From Acidobacteriota bacterium (GTDB lineage Bacteria > Acidobacteriota > Terriglobia > Terriglobales > SCQP01): a stretch of 9,234 nt of DNA. The stretch is from assembly GCA_021823305.1 (NCBI GenBank), contig JAKAOE010000044.1, positions 1-9,234 on the forward strand. The letters are read 5' to 3'. Position 1 is the first letter of the stretch, and every line of letters begins with the position of its first letter. A program made the translations under genes and the position numbers. Under the pieces are notes generated by a model, which saw nothing but the letters and a program-made list of their open reading frames with translations, did not search any database and was not told the DNA's origin. Shown here in pieces: positions 1 through 6,603 of this stretch.

Positions 1-1732
1 GGGGCGCGGCCGCCCACCAGCCGCCTTGGGCGGTGACCGCTTTCCAGAAGTCGTCGTCGCTGGCGGCGGCCAGGTTGGCATGGCTGCGCAGCGGGGCGAG
101 TTCGGCCTGCAACATCGCCTCATAGTTCTTCCAGGGTAGGGCCGCAGCGCTGCGGCCGCCGAGCCGCTGGGCGAGCTCGATCAGTACGTCCGGCATGGCG
201 CGCGTATCGTGCAGCGGCAGCACGACCGGAGGCGCCACGCTCACCACCGCCTCCGCCGAGCCCGATTCCGGGATCGCGGCGACCCAGGACTCGAGATAGG
301 AATGGTCGGGCAGGATGAGGTCGGCCAGGCTCGTGGTCTCATCCATGAAGTGGCTGAAGCTGGCGATGAAAGGAACCTGCTCGAGCGCGCCGCGGACGCG
401 CCAGAGCGGCGGGGTGGCGAAGACCGGGTTGACCTGGTCGAGCAGCAGCAGGCTCAGGCGGGGCGTCTTGCCCGCCAGCAGACGCTGGGCGAGAGCGGCC
501 ACGGGCGGGGCGCCGGCGGTCGGCGCGGCGTCGCGCTGGGGCAAAGCCATCGGCGGCGCCGGGCTGAAGTACAAGCCGCCCGGCTTGCCGACGCTGCCCA
601 ACAGCCCGTTGAGCGCGTTGACGGCGAGGGCGGTGAACAAGCCGTTGGTGTGGGCGAGCGGCGCGCCGCCGACGATGGCCAGCGCGGGGCCGGTGCTGGC
701 CATCTCGCGCGCCAGCCGCGTGATCGTGGCCGGCGGTACGCCGGTTTGATAGGCCACCGCCTCGGGCGTGTAGTCGGGCAGGCCCTGGTTCCAGCCCGCG
801 ATGCGCGCCCCCGCCGTTCCCGCGGCGGCGGCGTTGCCCAGATGCTCGGCCAGGATCACGTGCGCGAACCCCAGCGCCAGCGTGCCCTCGGTGCCGGGAT
901 GGGCGGGGATCCACTCGTCCGCGTTGGCGCCGGTTTGCGAGGTGCGGGCCTCGACCGCCACGAACTTGCCGCGGACTCCGGCGCGCCCTTGGCGCATGGC
1001 GCCGTAGCCCAGGCTTTGCGCCACCGGCGAATTCCACGAGCCCAGGAATTCCGCGCCGAACGCGATCACCCAGTTGGCGTGGGCGAGGTCGAAGCTGGGC
1101 AATTGATCGTAACCGAAACTGAGCGCGTTCGCCCGGCGCAGCACGTTGTCGTCAAACAACTCGAACGGAACCAACTGCGCGCCGGGGAAGGCGGAGAGAA
1201 AACGCTCGATCAGCAGCCCGCGCGGGCCGCGCGGCGGCGGGCTCATGAACGCCACCCCGGCGGCTGCCGCCGCCAGCGGCCGCAGCTGGTTCGCCAGCGT
1301 CTCCAGCGCCTCATCCCAGGAGATGGCGGCGAACTGCGCCGAGCCGCGCCCACCCACCCGCTTCAGCGGCTGCGCGATGCGGTCGGGATTATAGGTGGCC
1401 TGCAGCCCGGCTTGGCCGTGCGCGCATAGCTTGCCCTGGCTCACCGGGTGCTTGGCGCTGCCCTCCAGCTTCTTGGCCAGCCCCATCTGCATAATGCCCG
1501 TCTGGCCGTTCTCGATCACCTCGGCGTTGCCCATCATGACGCGGGCTTGCAGTCCGCAACCGGCGCCGCACTGGCTGCACACCCCCGGCTTCCACACCGC
1601 GATGCCGGGAATCAGATTCTCTTTGGGAATGAACCGGATGAGGTGCGTGGAGGCGGAATGCTGGCCACATCCGCCCAGCGGAATGGCGGCCCCACCCAGC
1701 GCCGACAGCCTCAGGAAGTCACGACGTTTCAT
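1..1732 (-). CDS. actB: ActB-like molybdopterin oxidoreductase family subunit of alternative complex III (N-terminal part, truncated by window edge)
   Basis: The reading frame stays open from the start to the left edge, giving 577 residues with no stop, so the C-terminus lies outside the window. The N-terminus MKRRDFLRLSALGG is a twin-arginine signal, followed by a lipobox-like LGGC at residues 19-22. An iron-sulfur site is visible as CSQCGAGC (Cys52, 55, 59) plus GKLC (Cys103), as in the CxxCxxxC...C site of the molybdopterin oxidoreductase family. Further on, an ADEWIPAHPGTEG stretch and a LADLILPDHSYLESW stretch match conserved blocks of that fold. In alternative complex III, ActB sits on the periplasmic face with iron-sulfur clusters, and the molybdopterin fold is thought to be vestigial. 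I chose the ATG at 1732 because GGGAGG lies upstream at usable distance; the in-frame ATG at 1741 is only two bases from that sequence. The ActA-like pentaheme gene lies 51 bases upstream. A QrcB-type or other complex iron-sulfur molybdoenzyme is the alternative. Confidence 0.82.
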   Translation of the reverse strand, partial: MKRRDFLRLSALGGAAIPLGGCGQHSASTHLIRFIPKENLIPGIAVWKPGVCSQCGAGCGLQARVMMGNAEVIENGQTGIMQMGLAKKLEGSAKHPVSQGKLCAHGQAGLQATYNPDRIAQPLKRVGGRGSAQFAAISWDEALETLANQLRPLAAAAAGVAFMSPPPRGPRGLLIERFLSAFPGAQLVPFELFDDNVLRRANALSFGYDQLPSFDLAHANWVIAFGAEFLGSWNSPVAQSLGYGAMRQGRAGVRGKFVAVEARTSQTGANADEWIPAHPGTEGTLALGFAHVILAEHLGNAAAAGTAGARIAGWNQGLPDYTPEAVAYQTGVPPATITRLAREMASTGPALAIVGGAPLAHTNGLFTALAVNALNGLLGSVGKPGGLYFSPAPPMALPQRDAAPTAGAPPVAALAQRLLAGKTPRLSLLLLDQVNPVFATPPLWRVRGALEQVPFIASFSHFMDETTSLADLILPDHSYLESWVAAIPESGSAEAVVSVAPPVVLPLHDTRAMPDVLIELAQRLGGRSAAALPWKNYEAMLQAELAPLRSHANLAAASDDDFWKAVTAQGGWWAAAP

Positions 1733-1783
1733 GGTCTCCATTTCCTCCCGCTGAGGGCGGCGAATGCGGTGCGGTTCTCATGC

Positions 1784-2461
1784 TTAGTAATGGCAGGTGG
1801 TGCAATCCACCGAGGCCCCCTTCTGCCGGTGGCAGGCGAGGCAAAAACTCATGGTCAGGTTCCGCGAGCGCACGGCCACGGTTTGCTGAGCTAGATCGCC
1901 GTGGCAGACGGTGCAGGCAACGCCCGCCTGGATGTGCGGAGCGTGTTGGAAGTGCACGTGCTCCATGGGATAGAACCAGTACACCGGCTGCCAGGGCGGC
2001 TCCTGGCCCTTGTTGTAATAGGCGGTGAGCTTCTTGATTTGCGGATTGTTGGGATCCACCACCTGGTGACACGCCATGCAGAAGACCACGCTGGGCAAGC
2101 CCGCATCCGGCCCCTGTGTCACGCCGGTGTGGCAACTCACGCACTGCATGCCGTTCTTGAGGTGCACTTTGTGCGTGAACGCGATCGGTTGCGTGGGATT
2201 GTTGCGCAGTTGAAAGTAAGCGCGCACCGAATCCAGAAACGTGGGATTGATCGTCGTGTAAGTGGGCGCGTTGGCTGCCGACGTGAAGCCGATGGTGCTG
2301 CCGGCCGCGAAGCGATACACCGACAGCGACAGCAGGCGATCGCGGAGGCGCACCGCCAGCGGAATGGCGGCCGCCACGACAACGAGCACGATGAGACCGA
2401 TCTGACGGCGACGGCCCCGCTTGGACTGAGATGGAGGCGCCGGGGCGTGGGTGTCGTCCAT
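1784..2461 (-). CDS. actA: ActA-like membrane-anchored pentaheme cytochrome c
   Basis: This 225-residue protein has a basic N-terminus (KRGRRRQ), one hydrophobic segment at about residues 21-37 that should act as an uncleaved membrane anchor, and five CxxCH heme-binding motifs: CVSCH (107-111), CMACH (128-132), CTVCH (183-187), CLACH (207-211) and CTTCH (220-224). The last motif is one residue from the C-terminus. Extra histidines (FTHKVHL, HVHFQHAPH) could serve as distal heme ligands. Five hemes plus one anchor, directly before a molybdopterin-family gene, is the pattern of ActA in alternative complex III, where it passes electrons from the iron-sulfur subunit to the downstream cytochrome or oxidase. 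QrcA of the related Qrc complex has six hemes, which argues against that assignment. It lies 24 bases after the monoheme cytochrome gene and 51 bases before actB, so it is very probably co-transcribed. No strong Shine-Dalgarno sequence precedes the ATG. Confidence 0.87.
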   Translation of the reverse strand: MDDTHAPAPPSQSKRGRRRQIGLIVLVVVAAAIPLAVRLRDRLLSLSVYRFAAGSTIGFTSAANAPTYTTINPTFLDSVRAYFQLRNNPTQPIAFTHKVHLKNGMQCVSCHTGVTQGPDAGLPSVVFCMACHQVVDPNNPQIKKLTAYYNKGQEPPWQPVYWFYPMEHVHFQHAPHIQAGVACTVCHGDLAQQTVAVRSRNLTMSFCLACHRQKGASVDCTTCHY

Positions 2462-2485
2462 GGCTCGATCTCGTGAACTATCGCG

Positions 2486-2872
2486 TCACTTCGACTTCAC
2501 GCCCGCGGGATGCTTCCCGAAGTGGCGGACGTAGACGATCAGATCCTTGATCTGGGTGGGATTGAGCGCGCCCCCGAAGGGAGGCATGTTCCCCTTGCCT
2601 TTGCTGATTTGGGTATAGATCTGGGCGTCGGTCAGCGCCTGCACGGGAGCGGAGCGCAGATCCATTGCTCCCAAGGGCTTGCCCAAGGCGGTATCGCCGC
2701 TGCCGTTATCGCCATGGCAGCGGACGCATTTGTCCTCAAACAGCTTCTTGCCCTGCACAGGGCTGTCGGTCTTGGCGGTCTGCGCCATCACCTGCCAGCC
2801 AGCCGCGAGCGAGCAAGCCAGGAGTAGCGACGTCATGATCTTTGTTGTTGCAGTGGTATGTTGTGCCTTCAT
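2486..2872 (-). CDS. Small exported monoheme class I cytochrome c
   Basis: From the ATG at 2872 this is a 128-residue protein. It starts with a signal-peptide-like segment (residues 1-31, hydrophobic core MTSLLLACSLAAG, likely cleavage near VMA-QTA). A class I cytochrome c domain follows, with one heme motif CVRCHGDNGSG at 49-53, a probable axial methionine in GNMPPFGG (Met96), and the typical C-terminal helix IKDLIVYVRHF. The frame is open further upstream to 2989, but the upstream residues would place charged, non-signal sequence before the signal peptide, and GGAGG lies about 13 bases before the chosen ATG. It is a soluble periplasmic or lightly tethered electron carrier. As first gene of the act-like operon it may accept electrons from the ActA hemes. 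It could be a divergent ActE or an independent carrier; the sequence cannot decide this. Confidence 0.85.
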   Translation of the reverse strand: MKAQHTTATTKIMTSLLLACSLAAGWQVMAQTAKTDSPVQGKKLFEDKCVRCHGDNGSGDTALGKPLGAMDLRSAPVQALTDAQIYTQISKGKGNMPPFGGALNPTQIKDLIVYVRHFGKHPAGVKSK

Positions 2873-3065
2873 GTGCTCGACCCGGCCTCCGGTTGCAATG
2901 CGTTGGATCGTGTTCCCCAATCGGCATGCACGATCTCCCATATCCATGCAAAATGATGACCAAAGGTGCCAAGCGTCATGGCGCGGCAAATGCGCCTGTG
3001 ATCTTGGTCAGGAATAGTCATCCTCGGGTGCAAGTACACAGGTGGTGCGGACTTTAGCGCAGACT

Positions 3066-3081
3066 TGTGATCCATGTCACG
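3066..3081. promoter_or_regulatory. CRP/FNR-family-like palindromic site
   Basis: TGTGA TCCATG TCACG matches the CRP consensus TGTGA-N6-TCACA at nine of ten positions and is centred at 3073.5. It is the clearest dyad in the gap upstream of the cytochrome/act-like operon. CRP/FNR-family regulators commonly control respiratory genes. If the weak -10 TATTCC at 3016-3011 were used, transcription would begin near 3004 and this site would be centred about 70 bases upstream, near a class I activator position. That geometry is inference only. Confidence 0.4.
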
Positions 3082-3237
3082 AATCGCCACATGGGAAAAA
3101 TCCGCGTCAATACGCGCGGAAATGGCGCTAATCCGAACTGGTTTGGTCGCGATAGCGGGCAGGCAGCAATAGTGCTGGACGCGGCGGCGCTCGTCCGGAC
3201 CAGGGGCAACGTAGTCGCCCTGTCCGCCGTGGCCGCG

Positions 3238-3253
3238 GCTTGCGAGCGCAAGC
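3238..3253. terminator. Perfect 7-bp inverted repeat after the large propeller gene
   Basis: GCTTGCG AG CGCAAGC forms a perfect 7-bp stem, with the innermost pairs probably opening to give a 4-base loop. It ends 15 bases beyond the TAA stop of the minus-strand propeller gene. No U-run follows on either strand, so it is at best a weak or 3'-stabilising hairpin rather than a standard intrinsic terminator. It could equally be a copy of a short interspersed palindrome. Confidence 0.35.
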
Positions 3254-3268
3254 GAAGTGTGCGCGCTG

Positions 3269-6200
3269 TTATTGTGCCGGGTTCGTCGCGGGGAGAATCG
3301 TGATCCCGCCCATCTTGTGCAGCCGCAGCGCCGCGTTGAGCGCCGCCACGTCGGTGCGGCCGATCGCGTCGAACGCCGCCTGGGCCGCGCGCAGCTGCCC
3401 GACCAACAGCCGGTTTACCGCCAGTTCCTGATCCGTCGGCGCGTAATCGGCGCTGGTGACGTCCTGGAACAGGTGGTCGAGTGCGTCGCCCATCTCCGCC
3501 GGCACCCGGTCCTCGTCCTCGCCCGCGCCGGTCGAGTCCGCCTTATACAGCGTGTCCTCCAGCGCGAACAGTTTGGTGTCCAGCGCGTTCGCCTGCTTGC
3601 GCAGCGACCCGTCGCCACGTTCCAGCGCCAGCGTGACATCGAGCGTGCGCAACTGCACCCGCACCGCCTCGGCGTGGTTGAGCAGCGCCGCCAGTTGGTT
3701 CAGCTCCGACCGGATCGCCGCCGCCAGCTGGAACTGCGCCGCGAAGCTCGCCGGCGTGCCCGGCGAAAGCGGGTCCTTGCGCAGCGTCAGCGGCTGCGTG
3801 TAGCTGGCGCCGTCCACCAGCAGCTTCACCGTGTACGCGCCCGGCGGATAGGTTAGCGCCACCGGACGCAGATACGGCGCGTGGCGCCACCCCTGCGCGT
3901 TGAGCGTCACCGAGGGCATGTGCGGCGGCGCGGTGCGCACCCGCAGCGGCGCCGACATCTCGCCGTGCAGGTTCCACCACAGCCGGTGGATGCCCGCGCT
4001 CCCCGGCCCGCGCAGCGTGGCGATCGCCTTGCCCGCCGCGTCCACGATCTCCACTTGCACCCGCCCGTGCGCCGCCCGCGGCAGGTAGTAGTTGACGTCG
4101 GCGCCGGCGGGCGGATTGTTGCCCACCGTGTTGTCGTTGCCGCGGCCGAAGAAGAAGCCGCCCGCGCGGTGGAACTCGTAGGTCGGGCGCGGCGGAAACA
4201 GCGTCGCCGGCGCGCTCGCCGCCGCGGCGCTGAAGTCCTCGAGCGGCTGGATGTCGTCCAGGATCCAGAAGCCGCGCCCATAAGTGGCGATGTCCAGGTC
4301 GTGCCAGGTCTTCTGCACCGCCAGCCCGTACACCGCCACGTGCGGCAGGTTCATCTGCAGCGGCTGCCACGCGCCGCCGCGGTCGAAGGAGACGTACACG
4401 CCGCCCTCGGTGCCCAGAAACAGCAGCCCCGGCCGGTTCGGATCCTCGATCACCTGGTGCGCGTAGCCGTTGGGCTCGATCGGCAGCCCGCTGGTGATCT
4501 TCGTCCAGGTGGCGCCGTAGTCGGTGGTGCGGTAGACGTACGGGTTGCGGTCGTTCATCAGATGGCCGTCCACCGTGAGGTAGGCGGTGCCGGCGTGGAA
4601 ATAGGACGGCTCGATGCTGCTGACGATGCCGTACTCCGGCAGGCCGGGCAGGTTGGCGGTGAGGTTTCGCCAGCTCTTGCCGCCGTCGCGCGTGAGCTGC
4701 ACCAGCCCGTCGTTGGTGCCCACCCAGACTAGGCCGCGCTGCGCGGGCGACTCCGCGATCGAGAAGATGGTGTCGAAGTACTCCACCCCGATGTTGTCCT
4801 GCGTCAGCCCGCCCGAAGGCTGCTGCCTGCTCTTGAGGTCGCGCGTCAGGTCGGGGCTGATCACCTGCCAGCTCTGCCCGCCGTCGTGGGTCACGTGCAC
4901 GTACTGACTGCCGGCGTAGAGCGTGTCGTGGTCGAAGGGCGAGATCGTCAGCGGGAACTCCCACATGAAGCGGTACTTCACCTCCGCCGCGTCATCGCCC
5001 AGCGTGTCGTCGGGCCAGATCTCGACGTTGCGCACCTGCTGTGTCTTCAGGTTCTCCCGCGTCACCACCCCGCCCAGGCTGCCGTCGCCCGAGCCCGACG
5101 ACCACACGATGTTGCTGTCCACCGGGTCCGGTTGCGCCCAGCCGCTCTCGCCTCCGCCCACCGAGACGAAGTCGGAGGAGGGAATCGGCGGCCCCAGCTG
5201 CGGCTGCCCGCCGCGCCCGCGCCCGCCGAAGAAGAAGCCGGCGGCGCCGGTCTGGCTCGGCCCCATGTAGCTGCTGCCGTCCTGCTTGTTGCCGTAGACG
5301 TGATAGGGAACCTGGTTGTCGACGGCGATGTGGTAAATCTCCGCGATCGGCAGCTGGATGTGGTTCCACACCCGGCCGCCATCGTGCGTGATGCTCACCC
5401 CGCTGTCATTGGACACGATCATGTTGTCGGCGTTGGTCGGGTCGATCCACATGTCGTGGTTGTCGCCGCCCGGCGCCGGCATCGGCGTCAGCGTCCGCCC
5501 GCCGTCGAGCGAGCGCAGGAACGAGTTGCCCAGGAAGTAAATCTCGTTGGGGTTGTCGCTCGACACCTGCGCCCGGTTGTAATAGTGCGTGCGGCTCTGC
5601 AGCCCGGGGTTGGTGCTCATCCGCGTCCAGGTGGCGCCGTCGTTGTCCGACATCCACAGCACCCCCTCCTGCGTCGCCTTGCCGTTGATGATGAAGCCGT
5701 CGCCGGTCTCGATCATCGCGTACACGCGCTGCGGGTCCGAGGGCGCGATGGCGATGTCGATCTTCCCCAGCGGCGCGTGCGGCAGCCCGTGCCCCTCGAG
5801 CTTGGTCCAGGTGACGCCGCCGTCGGTGGACTTGTACAGCCCGCTCGACGGCCCGCCCGAGCGCTGCCCCCAGGTGTGCTGCACGAACTGCCACATCCCG
5901 GCGAACAGGATGCGCGGGTTTGAGGCATCCATCGCCAGCCCGCTGCAGCCCGTGTTCTCGTTCACGAACAGCGTCTTGGTCCAGGTCGCGCCGCCGTCGG
6001 TCGAGCGGAACACGCCGCGGCTCTGCTGCGGCCCGTAGGTCGTGCCCATGGCGCACACCAGTACCGTGTCCGGATCGCGCGGATCAATCACGATGCGCGG
6101 GATGCGCCCGGTGTTCTTCAGCCCCATGAACTTCCAGCTCGCGCCCGCGTCGGTGGACTTGAACACTCCCGCGCCGATCGAGATGTGGCTGCGGATGAAC

Positions 6201-6523
6201 GCCTCGCCCGTGCCCGCCCACACCACGTTATGGTCGGAGGCCGCCACCGCCAGCGCGCCGATGGACTCGTCCGGCTCCTTGTCGAAGATCGGCCGCCAAT
6301 GCAGCCCGCCGTCGGTGGTTTTGAACACGCCGCCCCCGGCCGCGCCCGCGTAGTAGGTGGAGGGATCGCCGGGCACGCCCACCACCGCGTCGGTGCGGTT
6401 GCCCGGCGGCCCGATGTAGCGCCAGCGCAAGCGCGCGTAACTCGCGGGCGACGGCGCCTGCGCCGCCGCCAGTCCCGCCAGAATCGCCACCGCCGCCGCC
6501 AATGTCAGTTTTCGCATGCGCAT
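3269..6523 (-). CDS. Large exported Asp-box (BNR/VPS10-type) beta-propeller protein with C-terminal FlgD/Ig-like domain
   Basis: From the ATG at 6523 the product has 1084 residues. AAGGTGGGG just upstream is a good ribosome binding site, which favours this start over the open frame reaching 6589. A signal peptide (1-22, ending LAAAQA) implies export. Eleven Asp-box motifs of the type S-T-D-G-G-x-T-W are visible, starting near residues 69, 123, 174, 232, 292, 338, 379, 545, 611, 666 and 712. They indicate two consecutive sialidase/VPS10-like beta-propellers. A GYGRGFWILDDI-type block (about 748-757) closes the propeller part. A FlgD/Ig-like beta-domain follows (about 818-905, with VEIVDAAGKAIATLRGPGSA). 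The C-terminus is helical and charged (about 925-1070). Two Gly/Phe-rich patches, GFFFGGRGRGG near 429 and GFFFGRG near 789, interrupt it. Such proteins are abundant in Acidobacteria and often labelled glycosyl hydrolase, but no sialidase catalytic set is evident and the substrate is unknown. A binding or scaffold role is equally possible. Confidence 0.9.
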   Translation of the reverse strand: MRMRKLTLAAAVAILAGLAAAQAPSPASYARLRWRYIGPPGNRTDAVVGVPGDPSTYYAGAAGGGVFKTTDGGLHWRPIFDKEPDESIGALAVAASDHNVVWAGTGEAFIRSHISIGAGVFKSTDAGASWKFMGLKNTGRIPRIVIDPRDPDTVLVCAMGTTYGPQQSRGVFRSTDGGATWTKTLFVNENTGCSGLAMDASNPRILFAGMWQFVQHTWGQRSGGPSSGLYKSTDGGVTWTKLEGHGLPHAPLGKIDIAIAPSDPQRVYAMIETGDGFIINGKATQEGVLWMSDNDGATWTRMSTNPGLQSRTHYYNRAQVSSDNPNEIYFLGNSFLRSLDGGRTLTPMPAPGGDNHDMWIDPTNADNMIVSNDSGVSITHDGGRVWNHIQLPIAEIYHIAVDNQVPYHVYGNKQDGSSYMGPSQTGAAGFFFGGRGRGGQPQLGPPIPSSDFVSVGGGESGWAQPDPVDSNIVWSSGSGDGSLGGVVTRENLKTQQVRNVEIWPDDTLGDDAAEVKYRFMWEFPLTISPFDHDTLYAGSQYVHVTHDGGQSWQVISPDLTRDLKSRQQPSGGLTQDNIGVEYFDTIFSIAESPAQRGLVWVGTNDGLVQLTRDGGKSWRNLTANLPGLPEYGIVSSIEPSYFHAGTAYLTVDGHLMNDRNPYVYRTTDYGATWTKITSGLPIEPNGYAHQVIEDPNRPGLLFLGTEGGVYVSFDRGGAWQPLQMNLPHVAVYGLAVQKTWHDLDIATYGRGFWILDDIQPLEDFSAAAASAPATLFPPRPTYEFHRAGGFFFGRGNDNTVGNNPPAGADVNYYLPRAAHGRVQVEIVDAAGKAIATLRGPGSAGIHRLWWNLHGEMSAPLRVRTAPPHMPSVTLNAQGWRHAPYLRPVALTYPPGAYTVKLLVDGASYTQPLTLRKDPLSPGTPASFAAQFQLAAAIRSELNQLAALLNHAEAVRVQLRTLDVTLALERGDGSLRKQANALDTKLFALEDTLYKADSTGAGEDEDRVPAEMGDALDHLFQDVTSADYAPTDQELAVNRLLVGQLRAAQAAFDAIGRTDVAALNAALRLHKMGGITILPATNPAQ

Positions 6524-6556
6524 TCCCCACCTTCCGGTTGCAATTCGGTCAGTGGG

Positions 6557-6564
6557 ACTATACT
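6557..6564. promoter_or_regulatory. Symmetric -10 element shared by two divergent genes
   Basis: The eight bases ACTATACT contain TATACT on the plus strand (6559-6564) and TATAGT on the minus strand (6562-6557), so one AT-rich patch can serve as a -10 in both directions. It lies between the divergent starts at 6523 and 6604. Expected start sites would be near 6571 (plus) and 6550 (minus), giving leaders of about 30 bases each. TTGCAA at 6538-6543 could be a plus-strand -35, although its 15-base spacing is short. No clear minus-strand -35 is visible. Confidence 0.5.
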
Positions 6565-6588
6565 CCCGCCGGCGCGGCAAAGCCAGCA

Positions 6589-6603
6589 TGGCATACTGTC
6601 CGC
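6589..6603 (+). promoter_or_regulatory. Extended -10 promoter positioned for a leaderless transcript
   Basis: TG-G-CATACT (6589-6597) is an extended -10 motif. The six bases gtccgc follow, so transcription would be expected at about 6604, which is the A of the ATG of the PQQ-like gene. No Shine-Dalgarno sequence precedes that ATG, which fits a leaderless message. The T-to-C change at the first -10 position weakens the match, and the -10 at 6559-6564 is a competing promoter. Confidence 0.35.

Larger units (their letters stand above)
2873..3268. other. Non-coding stretch upstream of the act-like operon
   Basis: About 396 bases separate the cytochrome start from the stop of the large propeller gene, both on the minus strand. 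Short open frames on either strand here lack ribosome binding sites and recognisable protein features. The stretch is less GC-rich than its surroundings between about 2930 and 3120, as expected of a promoter region. On the minus strand TTGACG (3110-3105) is a fair -35, but the bases 17 further on (GCGATT) are a poor -10. Another weak -10, TATTCC, lies at 3016-3011. I cannot place one convincing promoter. A CRP/FNR-like palindrome and a 7-bp inverted repeat are listed separately. Confidence 0.6.

Noticed and set aside
209..1429. A 406-codon open frame on the plus strand opposite actB
   Set aside because: Its translation is low-complexity, dominated by Arg, Gly, Ala and Gln, with no recognisable domain. 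It is antisense to a well-supported iron-sulfur/molybdopterin family protein; long antisense frames are expected at this GC content.
1..2461. A Qrc-type quinone reductase complex instead of alternative complex III
   Set aside because: The multiheme subunit has five CxxCH motifs, as ActA does, rather than six as in QrcA. It stays possible because the downstream genes are not visible.
3067..3303. A 78-codon plus-strand frame in the intergenic stretch
   Set aside because: No ribosome binding site, no recognisable protein feature, and its end runs into the opposite-strand propeller gene.
3543..4964. A 473-codon minus-strand frame inside the large propeller gene
   Set aside because: It is a shifted-frame shadow of the Asp-box protein, composed mainly of Arg, Ala, Gly and Pro with no coherent motif.
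4886..5923. A 345-codon plus-strand frame opposite the large propeller gene
   Set aside because: It is an antisense shadow with biased Val, Arg, His and Ala content and no signal, domain or ribosome binding site.
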